Assembly: GCA_905220665.1 (NCBI GenBank)
Contig: CAJNAR010000151.1
Span: 124,001 to 188,000, forward strand
Direction of reading: 5' to 3'
DNA from: Albugo candida
Taxonomy: Eukaryota > Oomycota > Peronosporomycetes > Albuginales > Albuginaceae
DNA: 64,000 nucleotides
The notes beneath the pieces are model-generated. The model had not been told where the DNA came from and did not search any database. It saw only the letters and a program-made list of their open reading frames with translations. A program made the position numbers and the translations under genes. Positions 43,592 to 56,441 of the stretch are shown here, in pieces. Position 1 is the stretch's first letter, and the number at the start of each line of letters is the position of its first letter.

Positions 43592-46485
43592 CTATTTCAT
43601 GATATGTGCCATATGATGGAATCGCGATGGCGTCGGCACTTGCAGTAAGAGGAATAAGAATGCCAGTAGCTGTAATCCAAGTGCCAATAATCCCAACGTA
43701 ATAAAATCGTAGTAAATATTCGCGTAATCCATCCCCAGCGTTCGCAGAAACACGTCGCCGTATACCGGTACCGTCGGGTAACCAGGCGCGTTGAAGTTGA
43801 AGATGAGCCGATGCAATTCATTTGTCATCAAAATCTCAAAGCCATAATTAAAGATAGAGAAATGCTTAATCCATGCGACTTCCGCGGGCATTGTCTGTGA
43901 ATTCAGTAGAAAACCACCAAATAATAACATAATTAAGAACACTACCGTTCCCAATAAGTTTGCACTGCCTGTCGAACGCGTTAACACACTAATTAGAATG
44001 CTAATGGAGCCAGAAGCCACGTTGAAGAGGACGACTGTCGCAAGGAATGGAAGGAAGCGATACAAAGACGCCTGCAATCCCATAATCCAATAAAAGATTC
44101 TACGTGGAGTATGAGTCAAGTGCGTGGAAACAGAGCGCGCACTTACAATCCGAAAATAAAGGCTGGGACTACACGAAGAAGCACAGTATCCAGACAGGCT
44201 TTGGCTGCAAAGTACGCAAATGCGCCGTAATACATCGCACCTAAAGAGAAATGAGAAACTAATTGGAAAAGGAACAATCACAACGAACCAGTTTCTCTCA
44301 TGAAAATCGGTCGCTCTTGCTGGAAGAGATCCATAGAACTCATACTGCTAAAGCCGAAGAATGTCAGAATGAAGTAGAACGCTCCGGAACGGTTCTGGAA
44401 TCCCGCCAAATCGTTGGTTACGTGACTGAAAATCAATCCGCCAAGTAAGCCCAACGCAGTACTCAGAAAAAGATGAAGTTGGAACAGCGAGCGTTCACGC
44501 AACAAATTGACCCCTGTACGCCAGAAAAGCACACGAAATTCCAACCAAAGTCGATTTTCTGTCAGTATTTCCGCATCGATCGTATTGGGGGAATTCCAGT
44601 CGAATGGACGACAAATCTATCAGAGAAAGGTGGCATACAAAGAAAAGAATGAATGAATACGATACCGTTTCCGATGAAAGCTCAAAATCGTTGATCGGAG
44701 TCAGAGGCGTCTGCGTCACTTTAGACTGACTCCATACTGTTGCCACATCCAAAATGTAATCGGGGATCGACTCGTCCTACGGCACGGTATTCAAATGATT
44801 TGATAAAAAGCTAATGGACACTTACAGTTGGATATTCGTATCCGAGAGACTGGAAATGCGGTTTGGCGAGGTGAGGATGGCCTTGATACAACGCTTGTCC
44901 CTTTGCAAGAACCAGGATCTGATCAAAAGACAAAAACGATTTGGAACTCGGTTGATGAATGCTCATAATCACAATGCGTCCATGACTGGCAAGTGTCTTT
45001 AGAAGCTGAATTACGCTGTTGGCAGATGCGCTATCCAAGCCTGATGTCGGCTCATCTAAAAAGAGAAGCTTTGGGCGGAGAATCAGAGTGTGAAGCTCTC
45101 GTAGCGTGGAATCATACCCATGGCGATGTGACAAGCTCCATTCCAATGCTCACACGACGTCGTTCTCCTCCGGAAATCCCACGGATTCCTCGACTCGATC
45201 CAATCCGACAATTTGCAACATCATCCAGTTGGAGCTCTTGAATAATGTTCGATACAAGCACTTGTCGGGTACAAGAGCCAAGAAAGGCTGGAAGGCGAAG
45301 TTGAGCCGAGTAATGGATGCATTCAAGAACAGTAAGCATGGGGAAAAGCGAGTCATCCTGATGGACATAAGCGGCGATCTTCCGGTAACTCCTCGACACG
45401 CGTTCCCCATTGAGTTTGATCTCACCAATCACTTTAGTAGCACCCGTATCGACAGCAGCAAGTGCATTCAGCAATGTCGTCTTCCCGGAACCGCTGGGTC
45501 CTACGATCCCCATCATTTGGCCACTGGACGATCTCCCGGATACATTCGACAGTAACGTTTTCTCAGACGTTTTGCTTCCCGTGGAGCTTGGAAGTTGGGC
45601 TTTACACGACACAATGTGGAAAGAGAAGACGTTATCTCGTCTCAATGCGTTATCCAAGAACTCCTGTTGAAGAATCTGATGATACTTTCTCTTATCATTG
45701 CGATCGGTGCGAGAGAAGACAACAGAACAGCAGCGATATCGACACCTAAAAATGATCCCACAGACGATACCCAAAACCGATACAATCAAAAAGGCTTTAT
45801 ATCGATTCCAAAACTTCAAAATCTCATTTCCCGAGCCCCCACCTCCAGATCCAGGATACTCACATGCTGAAGCATTACATGTCGCTTGAAGAGGAATCGG
45901 CGAATCTTTGATGTCCAGAGTCAGATTATGGCTTCCCTGGACCAGCATTTTGACGGATTTATTGTTGAAAAGCTTGTCCACAATCCCCCTGGTGATACTA
46001 TTGCATGCACGTCCGCAACAACACTGAATTCGTTGGCAAATCCCATCAGCAGATCCATTGGTGAATGCACATCCCGTCAGCTGACAGTCGATAAAGTGTT
46101 CTCTGGCGAGTGTTTCGTGGACTTTGTAGATGGCGACGCTGCAATTGGCGCTTGTGCGATTACATTGGATGGCTAGCGCTCCGTCAGACAATAGAGACGC
46201 GATACTCGGCGCTAGACGACACGAATACGTCCTAAATACGCTATGATCGTTCTTATAGGCGAGATCCTGGACACATTCGACTCGTTCATCATGGAGATTT
46301 CTCTGGCACGATTGTGTGGAGGTGCACATGCGACAGCCCCATCCTTGGAAGCCAGGATTACATTCACAAGCGCCTGAAGCGTTTATAAACCCATACTTTG
46401 GATCGCAGTCAGCAAAAGTGTCGATGAAAGACGCAAATGAAAGCAAAAGTGCCGACAGAATCAAAATCCAACTCCATTGCCGCAT
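43592..46485 (-). CDS. ABCG half-transporter with Cys-rich extracellular N-terminus
   Basis: White/ABCG-family exporter (nucleotide-binding domain before membrane domain). A signal peptide (SWILILSALLLSFASFIDTF) is followed by a Cys-rich ectodomain with an EGF-like motif (ECNPGFQGWGCRMC) and about 200 more residues. One membrane helix (AFLIVSVLGIVCGIIF) leads to the ATPase: Walker A GPSGSGKTTLLNAL, signature ISGGERRRVSIG, Walker B LLFLDEPTSGLD. The last is recreated by a 49-nt intron after ELVTSPW. The membrane domain spans the later exons (LHLFLSTALGLLGGLIFS, ATVVLFNVASGSISILISVL), ending FHHMAHIMK at 43592. At least four short introns. This layout matches plant ABCG24/28-like proteins and common oomycete ABCGs; substrate unknown, probably lipid or hydrophobic compounds. 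Confidence 0.9.
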
Positions 46486-46569
46486 GTGTCACGGAATAAA
46501 TGTGTTTACACGAATTGGGATGTAACACAAAATCAGGTGATTGCGTCTTGCGACTGTGATTCAATTTCA

Positions 46570-49500
46570 TTATGGAGCTACAGCGTGGTGAGTATCAAAC
46601 ATATCTGACGACTTCAAGTGCGCTTGCATCATATAATTGGCAGGAACGGCATGGCCATGGACACGGAGACTCGACACGAGGACACGCTGATAGTCGGCGC
46701 TTTGCTGCTGATTTAGATCGCCATCAGCCGACCTACACCAAGCCATGACACACTTGTACAAGACAGCGAGGCTTACGACCACGAGGAGTGACAGATCGAG
46801 CCAAAAGCCTTCACAATGATACGAAAGGAAGTCGCATTGGAGGCACAACGTTGATGCCAAATTCACTCTGTTGAGGCATTCTCTGCAGACAACGGAGCCT
46901 TCTTGTGAAGTGAACGTTTTCCTTGGGCATTTGGAGCAATTTAGCGAGCCTTCCAAAGCAGAAAAGTATCCAGGAGGACAAGGAAAGCACCAAGAGTTCC
47001 ACACGGCATTATGTTCTCTCAGTACAGTTGTCGCTCGAGGCTTTTGGGACCATGCAAAGCCTTTAGCACATCGTTTGCCTCTGGTGGAATAGAAGATGTC
47101 CACGGATTCGACAAAGAGCGCCGACAATGATACCTTACGACTGAAATGTCTTTGCACAGCCAATGTGAAATTCAGTGAAGTCAAAATCGACCGATTTGTG
47201 TCCATTTTCTCGACGTAAGATCTCAATGATTGGTGGAATGCCACATTGGGATTCAAAGTGGACGTACCCAGAGAAAGATCATTTCGTGACGGTGCACGCT
47301 CAATGAGGATCTCCGTCTGGATGCATTCGATCTCAGTCCGATCACATGGAGTTCCCCATGCTCGCAAATGCAAAATGGTGTTTTCAAGCCCTGAGGCGTG
47401 CAGGCTTAACCGAACGGCTTCCATCAATGCATTTGCCTGATGGTTCTCTGGAAGATTGAAGCCTTCGTCAGCGTAGAAAGACGATTGACTCTCTGTGAGT
47501 CCATACAAAGCGATTTTGAAGCTCAGCCATTCGATATCTTCCAGGATTTCGCCGTTCATGACACGACGACATGCTTTTCCGCCGTATACATTGACAAAAC
47601 CTGCTTTCTTCAAGCACGTTTTGCATTCTTTGGAACCAGAAATGTCAGAATACGTTCCAGGGAAGCAGCGAATTGCGTTCGTAAAGCCTTCTCCAGGAAC
47701 AAAAAAGCCTTTTGGAGCCAAGAGACAGACTTCCATTCCGACTCGCGGTGCAAACGATCCTGCTGGGCATAGTTCACACGAATGATTTCCAGTCGAATAC
47801 CTTCCGAAAGAGCACGTGCGCTGATGTACACTGTCTTTCAAATTGATAGTTTGGCTGCTTCTGAAGCTCTCACTCTCTTTGGAATCATTTATTTGAACGG
47901 AACTCGGACTTGCAAGCATCGGAAAGCATTCTCTGCTGCCAAATAGAGTTGACGACATACCCAAAGCACATGGAGTGCAACTGCTTGCACCGCTATCGGA
48001 TGAATATGTCCCGGGAACACATGGAATACAGCTGACACCGCTTACTATGCTGTGAGTACCAGGAAAGCAAGCGTCACATCGAGAACTGCCTGGATGGACC
48101 GAAATTGCACCAGGCTCACAAGGGAGACAAATGCTGGCGCCCAATTTTGAAGCAAACGTCCCCGGCTTACACAGATCGCAGTAGGAGCGGTCTTTGGACG
48201 CTACTGTTCCCTTTGGACACGCCACACACTTTTGGTCTGTGGAGCTGTTGGAATAAAAGCCCCGGCGACATGGAACACATTCCTTCCCTTCCAGTTTGGT
48301 TGTCATTCCGTTCCCACAGACACACGACAGGGACATTTTCAGCAAAGTCTCCAGCGTGTAAGGCCTCGATCGCGGAAACGGAAAGCAGCTGAAATTATTT
48401 CCTTCAAAGTCATTCACAAGCACTTGGAGTCCACGTCCAAGTCTATCGAACAGAACGCGTCAATTGACGAGAACAAGTCCAAAGCTCAAGGCTCAAGGCT
48501 CAAGCTACAGACAATAAAGCTGGTAGGGGCGGAAGCTGGCCTGTGAATCGATTGCTGCGCACTACACTGAAGAAATGTCAATGTATGAGTTATTCAACTC
48601 GAGTTGGAAGGTTCTTACAATCGCGTCAGTGATGGAAACGTCGACAACGATGGAAGACTCCCCGACAAGTTGTTGAAAGAGATATCACTGCGTGTTGAAG
48701 CATCAGAATCCAATTCTCAGTCGAGTAAAAGGATACGAACATGCTTTCAATGCGTTTATTTGGATATTGACGACCCCAAAATGCCAGTGAGTGGAAAGAG
48801 CCTCCAAGACAGTTGTGAGATATGTTGAGCGATATCAATTCCGGTACATCAAGACAGCTTGGAAGCTCTCCAACGAATCGATTCTCGCCGAGATTTCTGC
48901 CATCATCGTATCAGATATCGCGCCACAATGCTCGCACTTACAGATATTTCAAACGTTTGTTTCGGCAAATGGACGGCGAAATTGCGACTTGAAAGTTGTT
49001 CCTTGACAAATCGCTACAGCAAACGGATTGTGACAAAGTCGAGAGCGAGAATTCACGCACAGAATTTCGAGTTGACGCATTGCTGCAAATATTTGAAACA
49101 TCCGATCGCTTGAAGACGAGAAATTGTTCCCAGAGAGATTTCTACACGAATTTGTGGCAATTTTGAACGTGTTTCGGCGGAGGCACTTACATCACTTCCA
49201 GAGCGGTGTTTTCAGCCAATTCACGAAAAAGACTTCCATCTAGCTGATTCTCTGCCAAATTGATCGTCTGAAGCATCTTCATTTGTCTTAACCACGACGG
49301 AAGTGGACCATACAATCGATTCCCTTGCAGGATCCTACATAATCAGCATCGTTCTCGACAGAATCGAGCACGTACAAACTCTGTAATGCGGGCAATTGGC
49401 CGATAGGAATGTCTTCAAGCCGACAATGAAGATCTTGGAACGACAACGAGCTACAGACTCTGGTGAGCTTTTCCCTACCTCGTCGATGTATCTCACATGT

Positions 49501-50032
49501 GTGTGATTGTAGTCGGCTCTGTGTATGCATCGCATCGGATGCCTTCCCACGGCCACAAATACGCCAATTTCCCAAACTCTTCTTCTCGCAAAATCGTCCA
49601 ATTCGTTTCCGAATCGATAGCATTTGTTGTAATGACTCGACCTGTACACGGATGCGTTCGAACATGACGCGGACAAAGCACATTTCCTCTCTTATGCGGC
49701 CAAAGCACAAGACTTTCCAACGTGCCATCAGCATCTTCCTCCAGAATGCTGGTCTCCGTCCCCATGCACCACGTCCGTAACGCTGTCGATCTCTCTGTCC
49801 GGCAGTCGTGGATCTTCATCAGTACAGCCATACTCGAGTCGTCCAGAGGATACAACAACTTCCAATCGTCGACGTCTTGTTCAGTATCATGCTGGACACC
49901 TTCTTTCGACAATTCAGAGACCTTTTCAAAGCTCTCAAGAATCCCATCGACATCAATCACCGCATTCAAAGCATTCCAAAGCGATGAGGACGCAGTGAGC
50001 GGTAGGAAAGCAACGCTACAAAACAGCTTCAT
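46570..50032 (-). CDS. secreted-face LRR plus Cys-rich repeat receptor-like protein with one membrane helix
   Basis: A signal peptide (MKLFCSVAFLPLTASSS) opens exon 1 at 50032; that exon ends in an LRR N-cap-like WEGIRCD. A run of short exons then encodes LRRs, roughly one per exon: LEDIPIGQLPALQSL, LQGNRLYGPLPSWLRQMKML, NLSGNNFSSSSDRMFQIF, DLSRNNFQVAISPSICRN, NLGENRFVGELPSCLDVPEL, DISFNNLSGSLPSLSTFP and RSNRFTGQLPPLPALLS. From 48470 one long exon gives ephrin-receptor-like (GCC2/GCC3) Cys repeats such as CVPCRRGFYSN, CVACPKGT, CDLCKPGTFASKLGA and CIPCVPGTYSSDSGASSC. A unique 200-residue domain and two more Cys modules follow, then one membrane helix (LDLSLLVVVSLAVLY) and a short tail without a kinase. 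Joining the LRR part to the long exon is inferred from frame and acceptor (CGATAG) only. An adhesion or receptor role is plausible. Confidence 0.75.
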
Positions 50033-50085
50033 TCAGAGTGAAGGTTATCAAGCAAACACCGATATATTGAAAGTATCAAAAGCAG

Positions 50086-52637
50086 CTACGAATGCAGTTT
50101 TTGTGGAGCAGGAGGCAATCTATACTTTGGTCGAGACGCATGGACGAATGGACTTTCCGGCTCAGTCAACGGTTTATCACTGGGCTTGAGTCTGAATGGG
50201 ATTTTGCCTTGGACGGGTCGAGCATGAAATCTTAATTGTTCGCGACGCAGCCGCCGAAGCGATTCTTCCTCCCGCTGACGACTTTCTTCATCTATTTGGC
50301 GCTTCAATGCTTCCTCCTGACCGCGTCGTTCACGTTCAGCAGCATCAAAAGCAGCACGTTCCTCAGCGCGACGTTCAGAAGCCAGCATTGGAGCCGCGAA
50401 TCTCGTGACAGGTTTACAACTTGGTTTGATCTGAAACGAGTGTTTGGATGTTGGATGATCCGATGGAGCGTATACAGCTTGTGCCATTGGTTTGGCTTTG
50501 AAACGTGCACTGTCCTTCCATTTCGCCTCTTCGTCACGTTTTTTTAGTTCCAATCGCTCACGAGCACGCTCATGCCATTTGTCGCCTTGTAGAGCAAACG
50601 GTTTGACTTCAGTAAAGGTTTCTCAGAGCCTTGGAATGGCAATGGCGTGGATGCCATTCGAATCGGTTTGGCTCGGAATTCTCGCTGACGTTTAGCATGC
50701 TCGTCTTCCATCTGGAGCCTTTGGCGAAATTGCTCTTGGTACTGTCGATGTCGTTCAATACTCTTCAAATCTGGCGTTTCGGGGACCACAAGCTCGTGAG
50801 GTTTTGGTCGACGTGGCTGGCTGGATCGACGTTCATTCGATTCGTTTCGTTTGCTTGATTCAGAGGTGCGGGTCACGCGTTTGAATTCGGCCGAATGAGA
50901 AATGGAATCATTGTGTACCGGCTTCTCCGTCTCCTTCCGATGTGGAAATCCAGGCAGCGGTGGTTTCGTATCAAAGATCTTCTTATTCAGTGGTTTTGCA
51001 TGAAATTTCTTCGCCAATTCTTCTTCATCGGAATCGATCCTTTCCACTGGTTTGCGATATTGCGACATCAATTGAGCCCGACGACGAGTTTCCAGCTGCG
51101 GAGTTTGAGGCTACAGCAACGACAAAGCCCGTTAATACGACCTTAAAAGTTGTTTGTTGCTTACTTTTGTGAGACCGCCAGCTTTTTTGGTTTTAGAAGC
51201 GTCCAAAACTGCTTCTGGCTCCTTTTCATCGCGATACATTGACTGGAAGCGATACTTTCCAGCTCGCTCAGCGGTTGCAAGATGCGGCGAATGTGGGATC
51301 TACAGCAGGAATCAATGATAAAAGTGGACAACTCTCTGGCTATTACATACCGTGCGTTGAGACGCTGTGATGGAAGTGTACTGCTGCGGTAATGTAAATT
51401 CAAAATCTCGACTTAGAAGCTTTTCCGGCGGAATTGGAGGATGTGGTTCTTCACGACCTTGCGAGTGGCATTCCCCGTAGTCGAATCCATCATCTTCATC
51501 CTGATTACTTCCAAATGCAGCTCCATTACTCGCGTGTGTGTGGTGTGTGTCACATCGACCGCGAAGATCCATTTGAAAGTGCGGAGACATTGGCACTGTC
51601 AATTGCTTTGTGGATCGCTGGTGGATATCTGCAAGTGGACGTTTGGATTTTGTGCGTTCGTGAAACTCGCGTATTTTCATGCGTTCCATTTGTAGCTGAA
51701 GACGCTCTTCCTGGATCTTTTGCAATTCTCGCGACGTGCTACTCATTCGACTGTGATCATCGCTTTTCCGTCTTTGACCAGCAGAAGTCCACTGACGATT
51801 TGTATGGAGTTTTGGACTTTTTGGTCGCGTTAACGGCGGTCTTCCATTTGGTTCATTCGATACTCGAGTGGAATTTGCATCGCGATGGACTCCTCGAAAG
51901 GCTTGTTCTGCATCGATTTTTGAAAGATACGATTTAGTTGGCTGAAGAAACGTCAAAGAACTCGATTCTCGATACGAATATGGTGAAGTTTCGTCTTTCA
52001 ATTGAGTGCTTTTCGATCTCATTCGTTGTTCCTGAAAGTTCAATTCAACTCGGGATTCTGTGTCGTTAATGCTCGTGTGCGTGGGAAACTCGTACGGAAT
52101 CGATGCAATCTGTGCTTTATGCTGATCCAAATCGAGTGTCTCGACCGTCGACGCATCACTCATACGCACGTCAACGTCCGTCGACGTCAAAGGTTCGGAT
52201 CGTCTGCGTAAAGAGAACATTTCTTGCTGGCGAATGGCGTACAATTGGTCGTAATTATGTGAAGCGGGAGTGAGAATCGAAGGTTTTGGAGTCGATGGAT
52301 GTTGTAATTCCCGTTCACTTTCGTCCATTTTCGCGTTATTTTCGGGGGAGCGTATAGCGTTATATTCGATGATGCGATTTTCGTGTGCCGTTTGATTGTT
52401 TTCCTCACGCGCTTTCGGCGTAAACGAACGATTTTCCGAGAAAATAGGAAATGTCGGCGTGGAAGCGATCAATTCTTTTGAAGGTGTACTAATCGATTTC
52501 TTAAAAAAGTATTCTTCGGCATTTGGGATGTAATTGGCTTCTGTGACGGGATTTTGGAGATCGTAATACGACGGAGCGTTGAATGCGAATTCGTCATTCT
52601 CTTTCTGCATATCGACAGCATGCGATGGTGTCTCCAT
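50086..52637 (-). CDS. TPX2-like microtubule-associated protein, apparently frameshifted
   Basis: Microtubule/spindle assembly protein related to TPX2. Exon 1 (from the ATG at 52637) is polar and Ser-rich, with LTVPMSPHFQMDLRGR and FEFTLPQQYTSITASQR. Introns at about 51302-51350 and 51106-51165 lead to IPHSPHLATAERAGKYRFQS and PQTPQLETRRRAQL. TPX2 repeats follow: FHAKPLNKKIFDTKPPLPG, FRAKPIRMASTPLPFQGSEK, FKAKPMAQAVYAPSD and FHARPVQGKIPFRLKPSDK with PLTEPESP. Near 50611-50617 the frame breaks: one frame ends after GSEKPL, the next resumes with TEVKPFALQGDKWHERARER, exactly one base short and with no splice signals. Either a one-base deletion (allele or assembly error) or a truncated protein of about 600 residues. 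The divergent pyrophosphatase ATG is 155 bp from its start. Confidence 0.82.
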
Positions 52638-52792
52638 AGCGTCCAACAAAGTCGTCCGATGATGAGAGAATTCACAATTATGGAAAAAAGTGTGGACAGC
52701 GTCGCGTGAAATGTTCAAACTTTTGAAAAAGTATACACAAAATGCGTATACCTCTTACCGTGAATTTCCATTTCCAAAAAATGAGAAGCGCA

Positions 52793-53642
52793 ATGTACCG
52801 TCGAGCGAGGAAATTTGTGCGTTCAAAGAAGTGATTTAGCAGTGCACTGACATCACTTATGTAGCATTCTATTCGACGTGTTGGAAAAGAAGACTCAACG
52901 GCTTGTCGGTATCGGTTTTACGACTATAAAGAAGCACAAGTATCTCCGTGGCATGACATTCCTCTCCGATATGAGAATTCAGACACGATCTTCCATTTCA
53001 TCTCGGAAATTCCACGAGGGTTGGCTTAATTGACTGTGGTGCTTATCCTAATGCTCTTTGCGGTGTAGAGAGCGTGCGAAAATGGAGATTGCGTGCAATG
53101 AACCGTACAATCCCATCAAGCAAGATGTCACACGAACCGGATCTGCTCGATTTTACCATAGTGATTCTCTAGTGAATTATGGGTGTCTTCCTCAAACGTG
53201 GGAGAATCCCTTGGAATTGGATCCTCATACCGGATTCAAAGGCGATAATGACCCAGTCGATGTGGTGGAACTCAGCCAGACGTGTCGTGCGTCCATCGGC
53301 GATGTGCTGCGTGTCAAGGTGCTTGGCGTGCTGGGAATGATTGATGATCAGGAAACAGACTGGAAAATCATTGGAATCAATATGAAAGATCCCATTGCAT
53401 CTCAGGTCGAGGATATCGAGGATCTGTACCGCTTCTCCGAGTATCGAGTCCTTCTTCCGAAAATCACTGAATGGTTTCGAGATTACAAAATTCCAGATGG
53501 GAAGCTTCCCAGTGAGTTTGCGTTCGACGGGAAGGCTCAATCGCAAGCACTTGCTTTAAAAGTCATCGAAGAAACACACAATAATTGGAAAGATTTGATG
53601 GCAAATCCACAGCTTGGAGACGCGTTATGGACAAGACATTAG
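52793..53642 (+). CDS. soluble inorganic pyrophosphatase (family I)
   Basis: Hydrolyses pyrophosphate to phosphate, pulling biosynthetic reactions forward. Three exons (52793-52816, 52865-53019, 53069-53642) with introns of 48 and 49 nt give 250 residues. The first exon encodes only MYRRARKF, a short basic leader that could help organelle targeting. Next come YRFYDYKEAQVSPWHDIPL, HFISEIPRGERAKMEIACNE (catalytic Lys region), NYGCLPQTWENP and the signature GDNDPVDVVE with its three Asp. ETDWKIIGINMKDP, WFRDYKIPDGKLPSEFAFDG and IEETHNNWKDLM complete the family order. Yeast Ppa is about 286 residues; this one lacks the extra C-terminal loop. Convergent with the FHA-RINGv gene, 127 bp apart. Confidence 0.93.
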
Positions 53643-53769
53643 ACAACACAAAGCCGGAAATAAGATTATTGAATTTGCGTTTACATGAAGATATGCCCAG
53701 AGTTAAATATGTCGACCTGTGTGGCTCAAAGGCGACCAAATCGTACGTGTTCGATCATTTGACACCACA

Positions 53770-56441
53770 TCAATGCGAGAAAGATCGTCTAGACGAAAGA
53801 TTGCGTGAGCGTTGTGCGAAAGCTGACGGTGTTCCCACTGACGAAAGAGATGCTCGTGGATGTGTTGCTGAATAGGACCACGCCATGTAGTCTCGATGAG
53901 ACGATTCTGCGTTAGTGGACAGCCGCGATATCGAATCAGCCAACTCCGTGTGGACAAAGTCTTGAGTGTGGATCGACGTGGTGCAATGATTCCGTTCCCG
54001 ATCGAATGCAGCGTTCTGTTCATCCGATTCCGTCGCTTGAGGAATTGTATTCAATGTGTATGAGAAACCAGACGCTTGGTGAATATAGCTTGAGTCAGCT
54101 TCATTCCAAGACGCTGGTGGCGATGGAAGAGAGCTGAAAGCGTACTCGCGGTCTTCGAGAGGTCGAGGGAAATATCTGTCTATTTCCTCCGAAGCATACG
54201 GAACCGAATCAAAAACACGATCCACGCCTTCCAAGTACCCTGACTGTGCCTCTCGCAAATTCTCATTGAATGTATCCACCGCATCGTCCAAAGATTGGCG
54301 ATCAAGCTCTCTCACTTCAGTATGCTGTTCGCGCGCCTCGCGGAAGGGAACCTCGCTACTCGATTTCAATATAATATCTTCCATGGGCGTTTGTGAGAGC
54401 AGAAAAGATTCTTCATCGTCAATCAGTAAGCTCGAGCGAAACTGTTGGTGCGATTCCGGGCTTGATGGGTTTTCATTATTGCTGCTACAAGCATCCAAGA
54501 CCGGACAGGGTGACACTGCTGCTGATTGAGAGCACACGGATCCTCCAAAATTTGCGTCTGTCCATTTAAGCTTCTTCTTTGCTCTCATCGTAAGTATCGT
54601 TCGGCCAATTTTGACATGCGTAGGCTCATTCCATTCCAATTCCATCGGACGACTGAGAAACAGCATTGTTCCATTCGAGCTTGACGCATCATTCAGATAA
54701 AATTCATTCTACGTGCCACATTTTCATGAGATCGGAAATCAATGATATGCAAATGTCGCGACATACCTCTTTGAAACTCACTTTGGCATGCAATTGAGAC
54801 ACTGTGCGATATCGGACCATCATATGATTCGATGTGGAGCGGCCAATTGTCAGTTCCTGCTGGTTGGAAGGCAATCTGCAGAAAGAGTTGGTATTGAAAA
54901 GTGTCAAAGTCATGGCACACGTACCCAGCAAAGCTGAGTTGGAAGCGCGTATTCGTTAATACATTCACTCGACTTCGTGCTTCGTGCGGTGTCACCACAG
55001 CAAATGTCACGAATGGAGGTTTGAGTTTATCCGGTAGAAGAGAGATCACACGTCCATCTTCCAGTCGTGCGCTCAGCGCGTATGGAGTTTTGCATATTGT
55101 GCAAAGATGTAAGCCATCCAAATTCGTAACGACGCACATTCGTCGTTGAGGATTTGGATCGTGTCCTTCCTCATTCAAATTGTGGTTCCAACGCTTTAAG
55201 CACTTGAGATGCAGATACTTTGTGTCTCCACGACAAGCACATGGCGCAACAAGTGGATTGTTTTGAACGTCTGCATCTTCATCGTAGCAAATATAGCAAA
55301 AGCGCTTGAGTCTCGAGACATCGTGAGGTGCATGAGTACTCGTACGACGAGAATTCGGATGAATGAGGGAGCATGCGTCTCGGTCGCATACTTGCACGAA
55401 TGATGATGGGTCATCGTCGATCTCTATCGATTCAACACGTACAGCGTCTTCGTAGTCCCCTTCATCGGAAGTTTCTCCATTTCCAGGCTGTAACTTGAGT
55501 TCATTACATTCGTCATTTTCCTCAGAATTTCTTCCCTCCATTCTTTCCCTCTCGTTTTCTTGTTTCTGACCCTCACAATCACCCTCATTAAAATCACACT
55601 CTTCAGAGGATCGACCAGAATCTGATTCCTCTTTTGCTTGCTCCATCGATAATCCAGTATTGAAAGTCTGCTGCAATGGCACACTCAGAAATCGAGCCTT
55701 CAAGATTTCCAAATCGTGTGGAGTCAAACTTTCTGTATTTTCGTCCTCCTCTGATCTGTTTAGTTCAGTCACTACCAAACCAACAGATCCGATCCGAATT
55801 AGATCGCCCAGTCGTAAACGATGTTGCACAGGAGTATATCGCTTGCTTCCCAGTACTTTACACACACCCGTGTGTCCAGAAAATCGCTCGATGGATGCAC
55901 CACACACAAATTTCCCAACAGCATCGTCGTAACAGACATCTAACGAGCTGGCTCGAGTGTCATCCAAAATACATTCCTGAACGAGTGTTTTGTTCCCGTT
56001 CATTTGTTGAGATTCATGCACGTACGGACTGAGACTCAAGTCGGCAATTGTTTTGTGAGCTTTGTGTCCGTTCAACATCGCAAGTGTATGAATGTCGGAA
56101 TCATCAGAGACATCTGGATACACTGTATTAGCCGCATGAGCAAAGTCCTCATGACCCTCATTTTCTATCAATTCCTCATCGAAACTCGATGAGTACGGAG
56201 GGATGAGGTATAGTGATCGCGATAACTCATAATTACGTTGAGGACCGCGAACAATCGCACCATTTTCTTCAACTAAAAAATCAACTTTTGGAAGTGTACG
56301 TCGAGTGCGAGTGGCATTCACACGCGCTCCATTTGCGTCTGTAGTAGTGAGCAGCTCACCTGGTGTTGTCGTTTCCGCATTTATTTCTACGCGTTTTACG
56401 CTTTTGAATATTCCTAATCCATTGGAGTGTCCCAACTTCAT
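53770..56441 (-). CDS. FHA and RING-CH (RINGv) E3 ubiquitin ligase-like protein
   Basis: Three exons with two short introns (GTACGTGT...CTGCAG near 54880-54930; GTATGTCG...ACGTAG near 54712-54766). The N-terminal third contains an FHA-like fold (FVCGASIERFSGHTGVCKV, RLRLGDLIRIGSVGLVVTEL). An acidic linker follows. A RINGv C4HC3 finger spans about residues 380-455: CYICYDED, CACRG, HLKCLKRW, CTICKTPY. After the first splice comes a canonical FHA domain: LTIGRSTSNHMMVRYRTVSQ, LHAKVSF and, across the second splice, NEFYLNDASSSNGTMLF. The last 270 residues are polar and Ser-rich. RINGv proteins are E3 ligases, often membrane-bound; no membrane helix is visible here. FHA binds phosphothreonine, so this should read phosphorylated substrates. 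The combination is unusual outside protists. Confidence 0.85.

Noticed and set aside
45106..45670. Long open frames antisense to the ABCG transporter
   Set aside because: They mirror the coding strand of a gene with clear Walker motifs; no independent motif or start context supports them.
53585..53875. 96-codon plus-strand frame overlapping the pyrophosphatase 3' end
   Set aside because: The pyrophosphatase frame has complete family motifs; this frame is antisense to the FHA-RINGv tail and has no motif.
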